This document shows positions 31,495 to 34,929 of a DNA stretch of 34,929 nucleotides, one piece after another; within the stretch, counting starts at the first letter, position 1, and each line of letters begins with the position of its first letter. The stretch is taken from contig CAIXJC010000004.1 of the NCBI GenBank assembly GCA_903919715.1, positions 1-34,929 of the forward strand. Reading direction: 5' to 3'. This stretch comes from an uncultured bacterium (GTDB lineage Bacteria > Planctomycetota > Phycisphaerae > Phycisphaerales > SM1A02). The notes under the pieces are model-generated. The model made no database searches and was not told where the DNA came from. It saw only the letters and a program-made list of their open reading frames with translations. The position numbers and the translations under genes were made by a program.

Positions 31495-32546
31495 CCCTTT
31501 GTGTGTGCTTTCCATGCCGCAATCAACTCCGCTTCGCGTGCGCGACTGATCCCAGGCGCCCCAGCCTTCGCGCCGAAATCAAAGTCGGGGCGATTCTGTT
31601 CCATCCACTGCGCAGTATCTCGTGCGGTTTGTGCGAGTGGGCGAAATCGCATTCCATTCTCAATGGATTTTTTTCTGTTGATAGATCCCATCGTCGCTTC
31701 TGCAGCCATCGAAGAAGGGATCCACATCGGCAGTCCCATCCATGGTTGCACTTTCTGTTCGAGGAGCCACTCTTCACTCGCTGGAATCAGGATAATTTCA
31801 TTCCCAAATGCCGCGCGGCACCCTTGCACAAGTCCGTCAAATGTCAGTGGGCCATTTGGTCCAGCGCAATTGAACGCACCGCCGTGCCCTTTCTCTGCGC
31901 AAGTGCACGCGAAGTCGGCGAGGTCGCGAACGTCGATGATTGAGACTTCGACATCCCACGGCTTCGGCGAACTTGCGACGAGCACTTCACCTCCGCGCTG
32001 CATTCGCACGGGCCAATATGTGAATCGATCGGTCGGATCGCCAGGACCAACGATGAGAGTGGGGCGAAGCATCGTCGCGCGATCGCCATAAATCGCGGCA
32101 AGCGCACGCTCGCACGCTGCTTTGTTCGGTCCATATGTTTCGTTTGTTACTTTTTCTTGGACCTCCGGCAGATCTTTCGCAAGCGGCGCAGTTTCGTCCG
32201 CATTGGCGGGCAGTGGATCCGCATAGACATTGAGGGTTGTGATCAAGATGTATTGCCGGACAGCTGGCTTGAGAAGTTCTGCGCTCGCTTGAGTGATGCG
32301 CGGCACGAACGCACTGGTGTCAATGATCGCATCCCAAGTTCGGCCAGCTCGAATCGCAGCAGAGAGAGGCTCCAGTCCTGGCGCAACTTTCGGATCTCTG
32401 TCGCCGTGAATCTGTTCGATGTCAGTAAAGCGTCTCGGATTGGTCTTGCCGCGATTGAACAGAGTGACGGTCCAGCCCTTTGCTCGTGCGCTTTCGACGA
32501 TGGCTGGGCCGAGGAAAGATGTGCCGCCGAGTACAAGTAAATTCAT
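31491..32546 (-). CDS. Atypical short-chain dehydrogenase / NAD-dependent epimerase-like protein
   Basis: A 351-residue Rossmann protein. The nucleotide-binding motif is GGTSFLG (7-13) and the SDR pair is Y138-xxx-K142 (ETYGPNKAACERAL), with supporting blocks YILITTLNVYAD, LRPTLIVGPGDPTDRFTYW and SIIDVRDLADF. The glycine pattern differs from classical epimerases (GxxGxxG) and fits the atypical SDR group near CSP41-like and isoflavone-reductase-like proteins. Family functions range from sugar epimerisation to RNA binding, so the reaction is left open. TAAACT lies 6 nt before the ATG; the complement of the preceding bases offers no Shine-Dalgarno sequence. It is the first gene of a two-gene unit with the GNAT. 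Confidence 0.88.
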   Translation of the reverse strand: MNLLVLGGTSFLGPAIVESARAKGWTVTLFNRGKTNPRRFTDIEQIHGDRDPKVAPGLEPLSAAIRAGRTWDAIIDTSAFVPRITQASAELLKPAVRQYILITTLNVYADPLPANADETAPLAKDLPEVQEKVTNETYGPNKAACERALAAIYGDRATMLRPTLIVGPGDPTDRFTYWPVRMQRGGEVLVASSPKPWDVEVSIIDVRDLADFACTCAEKGHGGAFNCAGPNGPLTFDGLVQGCRAAFGNEIILIPASEEWLLEQKVQPWMGLPMWIPSSMAAEATMGSINRKKSIENGMRFRPLAQTARDTAQWMEQNRPDFDFGAKAGAPGISRAREAELIAAWKAHTKG

Positions 32547-32552
32547 AAAGGA

Positions 32553-32558
32553 AGTTTA
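32553..32558 (-). promoter_or_regulatory. -10-like TAAACT placed for leaderless transcription of the SDR gene
   Basis: TAAACT (minus strand), 6 nt (TCCTTT), then the ATG at 32546. It lies in the 64-bp gap to the divergent membrane-protein gene. Confidence 0.4.
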
Positions 32559-32610
32559 CGGATTGATCGCTCCTTGCGCCTTCGCGTTTCTTTGGCAACA
32601 ATATTGGACG

Positions 32611-33057
32611 ATGCGAGAAGCCAAGTCAATCCCAGTATTTGTGTCAGTCGTCACAATCATTTTGGGTTGTTATGACTTGCTGCGTGGATTCATGCACACA
32701 ATTGTGTTGAATTATTCCGCAACGAACATTGCGGGCCTCGATCTCTCGACGAGCACGGCAAGCGATCAACTTCGTTTGCTTGGTGCCTTTGGCATCTCGA
32801 ACTTCGAAACAGGCGTCGTGCTCATCTTGATTGGTTTGTATGCGCGCCCAGTCGCTCTCGCCATGCTGGGCTTCATCCCTCTTGTCTATCTCATCGGGTA
32901 TTTCGGTATCAGAGTCAATATTGCCAGCTATGCGCCGTCGACTGCGAACTGGGGTGGGGCTCCAGGGATGGTGGTGTACTTATGTATTTGCGCTGTGACA
33001 TGTATCGCGGGTGTGATCATGATGCGACGCTCGACTCGTAGAACGCCCTCGGCGTAA
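32611..33057 (+). CDS. Small integral membrane protein, unknown function
   Basis: A 148-residue protein with about four hydrophobic segments (PVFVSVVTIILGCYDLL, FETGVVLILIGLY with ALAMLGFIPLVYLIGYFGI, and MVVYLCICAVTCIAGVIMM) and a basic C-terminus (RRSTRRTPSA). The open frame runs on upstream into the SDR gene on the other strand, but the ATG at 32611 (MREAKSIPVF) is the first start in the intergenic gap and gives a sensible membrane protein. I do not recognise the family. It is divergent from the SDR and is followed by the large palindrome at 33091-33134. Confidence 0.65.
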   Translation: MREAKSIPVFVSVVTIILGCYDLLRGFMHTIVLNYSATNIAGLDLSTSTASDQLRLLGAFGISNFETGVVLILIGLYARPVALAMLGFIPLVYLIGYFGIRVNIASYAPSTANWGGAPGMVVYLCICAVTCIAGVIMMRRSTRRTPSA

Positions 33058-33090
33058 TCCTCGCCGCAATAAAGTGCATCTCCCCCTCGG

Positions 33091-33134
33091 TTGCGGGCAA
33101 AAATCGCCCCCTTGAGGTCGATTTTTGCCCGCAA
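33091..33134. repeat. 16-bp perfect inverted repeat between convergent genes
   Basis: TTGCGGGCAAAAATCG (33091-33106) and CGATTTTTGCCCGCAA (33119-33134) are perfect complements around a 12-nt loop. It sits between the stops of the membrane-protein and LOG genes. It may be a bidirectional terminator, although no T-tract follows the stem, or a dispersed palindromic element. The flanks carry a short direct repeat AAAGTGC. Confidence 0.8.
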
Positions 33135-33161
33135 GACCCCCTCCTTCGAAAAAGTGCGCCG

Positions 33162-33908
33162 TTATTCGAACAGCCACCAACGACGGCGAACTTTCTCGCC
33201 ATATTTCAAGCTGAATCTTCGACGTGCAGTTTCGTCGATGTAGTTCGCCGCTTCGATTGGATCGTCCGTAATCCGATACAGCGATCGGTCCTTTGATGAA
33301 ATCGTTCCTTCGCTGACGAGTCGGCGGTCGATGAAGTCGAAGAGTTCATCCCAGTAGGCGCGTCCCATCAAGACAACTGGGAAATGAGCGATCGTCTCTG
33401 TTTGTACGAGCGTCAGCGCTTCAAAGAGTTCGTCAAGCGTTCCAAATCCGCCAGGCATAACGACGAAACCGTAGGAGTACTTGACAAGCATCACTTTGCG
33501 AATGAAAAAATACCGAAATTTGATTTGTCGGTCGCAGTATGGATTCTCGACTTGCTCGTGTGGAAGAATGATGTTGCACCCGATCGATGGCGCATTGACG
33601 TCGCGTGCTCCGCGATTGGCCGCTTCCATAATCCCCGGCCCGCCGCCAGTCATCACGGTAAAACCTCGTCGACCAAGTTCAGCGCCCACCGCGCGTGCGA
33701 GGTGATACCACTTGTTCTCTTCGCCAAATCGTGCGCTGCCGAAGACTGTCACGCAGGGGCCAGCAAAGTGCAGTTTTCGAAAGCCGCGCAAAAACTCAGA
33801 CGCGATGCGAAAGACTCGGACAAGTTCTTCGAACCGCGGTCGAGCACCAACGAGCATCAGTTGTTCGGGCGGTTCAGTAATTCGAGTCTGTTGTTTTTCT
33901 TCCAGCAC
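33162..33908 (-). CDS. LOG family protein (TIGR00730-type phosphoribohydrolase)
   Basis: A 248-residue cytoplasmic enzyme with the two hallmark motifs GGGPGIMEAANRGA (88-101) and PGGFGTLDELFE (152-163). LOG proteins cleave cytokinin-like riboside 5'-monophosphates or other nucleotides to free base and ribose 5-phosphate. The longer N-terminus (about 45 residues before the fold) is usual for the bacterial 240-residue subgroup. The start is a GTG at 33908; TATCCT lies 7 nt upstream and no Shine-Dalgarno sequence is seen. It is divergent from the lipoprotein hydrolase, with overlapping promoter elements. Confidence 0.92.
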   Translation of the reverse strand: MLEEKQQTRITEPPEQLMLVGARPRFEELVRVFRIASEFLRGFRKLHFAGPCVTVFGSARFGEENKWYHLARAVGAELGRRGFTVMTGGGPGIMEAANRGARDVNAPSIGCNIILPHEQVENPYCDRQIKFRYFFIRKVMLVKYSYGFVVMPGGFGTLDELFEALTLVQTETIAHFPVVLMGRAYWDELFDFIDRRLVSEGTISSKDRSLYRITDDPIEAANYIDETARRRFSLKYGEKVRRRWWLFE

Positions 33909-33915
33909 AAGGAGA

Positions 33916-33921
33916 AGGATA
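33916..33921 (-). promoter_or_regulatory. -10-like TATCCT placed for leaderless transcription of the LOG gene
   Basis: TATCCT (minus strand), 7 nt (TCTCCTT), then the GTG at 33908. It overlaps the oppositely oriented TAGACT at 33920-33925. Confidence 0.4.
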
Positions 33922-33925
33922 GACT
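33920..33925 (+). promoter_or_regulatory. -10-like TAGACT placed for leaderless transcription of the lipoprotein gene
   Basis: TAGACT, 6 nt (GCGAAT), then the GTG at 33932. A GGAGAAGGA stretch lies 12-21 nt before the start, rather far for a ribosome site. Confidence 0.4.
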
Positions 33926-33931
33926 GCGAAT

Positions 33932-34744
33932 GTGAGGTGGCGAGCAGAAACCGCAGTTGTCCGCAGCATCGTGTGTTCGGTGATCATCCTTGCAGCGGGC
34001 TGTGCGAGCGGTCCCACGAATCCCAAGCAATTGACCCACGATCAGGCTGCGATGGCACTGAAGTCGATGTCCGATGTGCCGATCACCCCGACTCGGCCGA
34101 TCTTGATTCTTGGGGGTTATATGGATCCAGGTTTCGCGGCAACGGCGATTGAGAAGGCGATCCGTGCGGGAACATCGCCCGAGACCGAAATCATCGCAGT
34201 CTCGTTTGGTGATTGCATTTCCTTTGCACAGTGCAGGCAGCGAACGCTGCATGCGGTGGCGCAGTGGAAGGATCGCGAGATCGACGTGATTGCGAATTCG
34301 ATGGGCGGACTCGTTGCGCGCTTTTCTGCGATGGATGCGGCGCAGCTGGAGTCTTGCGGCATGCACTCAAATTCGAGTGATCCTGCCATTCGCATTCACA
34401 CGCTCTTCACGATTTGTTCGCCGCATCAAGGTGCATTGATGGCGGAGAGTGGACCATCGAGCGAATTGACGATGGATATGCGGCAAAAATCGAAATTCAT
34501 CGCTTGTCTTGATCACGCACTCGAAGGAGCGAAGTACGAACTGATTTGTTACGGACGGACTGGCGATTCGATCGTCGGGATGGACCGCAGTGCCCCAGTG
34601 GGATTTGAACTGCGCTGGGTCGATACGCCGGCGTTGGAGTTTGCGCATATTGGAGCAAACAAAGATCCTCGCATTCTCGCGGATATTCTGGCGACAATCC
34701 GTCTGGAACAGCACGGTTCGGTCGCACCGCCGCCATCACCGTGA
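33932..34744 (+). CDS. Lipoprotein with alpha/beta-hydrolase (lipase-like) fold
   Basis: A 270-residue exported lipoprotein: a basic N-terminus, hydrophobic IVCSVIILAAG and lipobox L-A-A-G-C24. The hydrolase part has a beta-strand lead-in PILILGGYMD, the nucleophile elbow A121-N-S123-M-G (DVIANSMGGLVAR, alanine in place of the first glycine as in many lipases), a likely acid D212 (RTGDSIVG) and H239 (FAHIGANKDPRI). Relatives are triacylglycerol lipases and PGAP1-like esterases; the substrate is unknown. The Pro-rich end (VAPPPSP) is short. A GTG start is required because the nearby ATG is out of frame and hits a stop. Confidence 0.82.
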   Translation: MRWRAETAVVRSIVCSVIILAAGCASGPTNPKQLTHDQAAMALKSMSDVPITPTRPILILGGYMDPGFAATAIEKAIRAGTSPETEIIAVSFGDCISFAQCRQRTLHAVAQWKDREIDVIANSMGGLVARFSAMDAAQLESCGMHSNSSDPAIRIHTLFTICSPHQGALMAESGPSSELTMDMRQKSKFIACLDHALEGAKYELICYGRTGDSIVGMDRSAPVGFELRWVDTPALEFAHIGANKDPRILADILATIRLEQHGSVAPPPSP

Positions 34745-34888
34745 CGTCCAGTTCTGCATTTGGGTGAAGAACTTGGATTCGCCGAACGCTTGAGTGCCGT
34801 CGAGGGTCTGCGGGTATCTTCAAATGAGTCGAGTCGTTTTCAAACATCCGTCTGTATTGGGGTCGAATTCAATTTGAGGAGCCTTCCT

Positions 34889-34929
34889 ATGAAACCAATC
34901 ACCCGTCTTTCGTCCCTCGCAATGATGTG
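34889..34929 (+). CDS. Start of an exported protein, cut by the window end
   Basis: The ATG at 34889 is preceded by GAGGAG (34876-34881) with a 7-nt gap, a textbook ribosome site. The first residues MKPITRLSSLAMM have the basic-then-hydrophobic look of a signal peptide. Nothing more can be said. Confidence 0.6.
   Translation, partial: MKPITRLSSLAMM

Noticed and set aside
34745..34888. Possible tRNA or small gene in the last intergenic gap
   Set aside because: No cloverleaf-like arms and no start with a ribosome site apart from the ATG at 34889.

Overview
The window reads as a chromosomal stretch of a planctomycete, most likely class Phycisphaerae. The pointers are a C-terminal PEP-CTERM-like sorting tail (VPAPGAIALLGLAGL followed by RRRR), two secreted proteins ending in paired dockerin/EF-hand-like repeats (pattern ADLNxDGxVxxxDLxxLLGxWG), an SHD1+YHYH secreted protein, a sulfatase, and loosely packed genes on both strands. 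This is inferred from protein style; no rRNA gene is present. I see no tRNA, rRNA, CRISPR, IS element or phage gene, and base composition looks even by eye.

Layout. 1-133: tail of a truncated gene. 176-4419 (minus): a nitric-oxide signalling operon made of two tandem H-NOX haem sensors, a hybrid histidine kinase with an N-terminal HNOBA domain, and a receiver-HD-GYP protein, so NO sensing probably feeds c-di-GMP breakdown. 4518-8402 (minus): secreted YHYH/DUF1566/dockerin protein and a sulfatase with an unusual C-x-C-x-R site. 8508-9764: FMN-dependent 2-hydroxy-acid dehydrogenase. 9791-11746 (minus): Uup-like ABC-F ATPase. 12102-13652: PEP-CTERM protein and an EF-hand/cytochrome-b562-like protein. 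13668-17249 (minus): MHS-family transporter, beta-carbonic anhydrase, secreted subtilase. 17337-19005: Cdd1-like HhH protein convergent with an aldehyde dehydrogenase. 19035-22760: YcaQ-like glycosylase, dienelactone hydrolase, and an apparently dead beta-lactamase-fold protein fused to DUF302. 22818-27847: a tightly overlapping four-gene ABC cassette (double substrate-binding protein, STAS protein, permease, ATPase). 28027-30939: secreted M16 peptidase. 30955-32546 (minus): SDR plus translationally coupled GNAT. 32611-33057: small membrane protein. 33162-33908 (minus): LOG family. 33932-34744: lipoprotein hydrolase. 34889 to the end: start of another exported protein.

Two loci stand out as systems: the duplicated H-NOX/HNOBA-kinase/HD-GYP operon, and the ABC cassette carrying a STAS-domain regulator of unknown C-terminal fold between its binding protein and its permease. 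A pattern cutting across genes is also notable. At eight starts without a well-placed Shine-Dalgarno sequence, a TAnnnT hexamer lies exactly 6 or 7 nt before the start codon, which is the spacing expected for leaderless transcripts.
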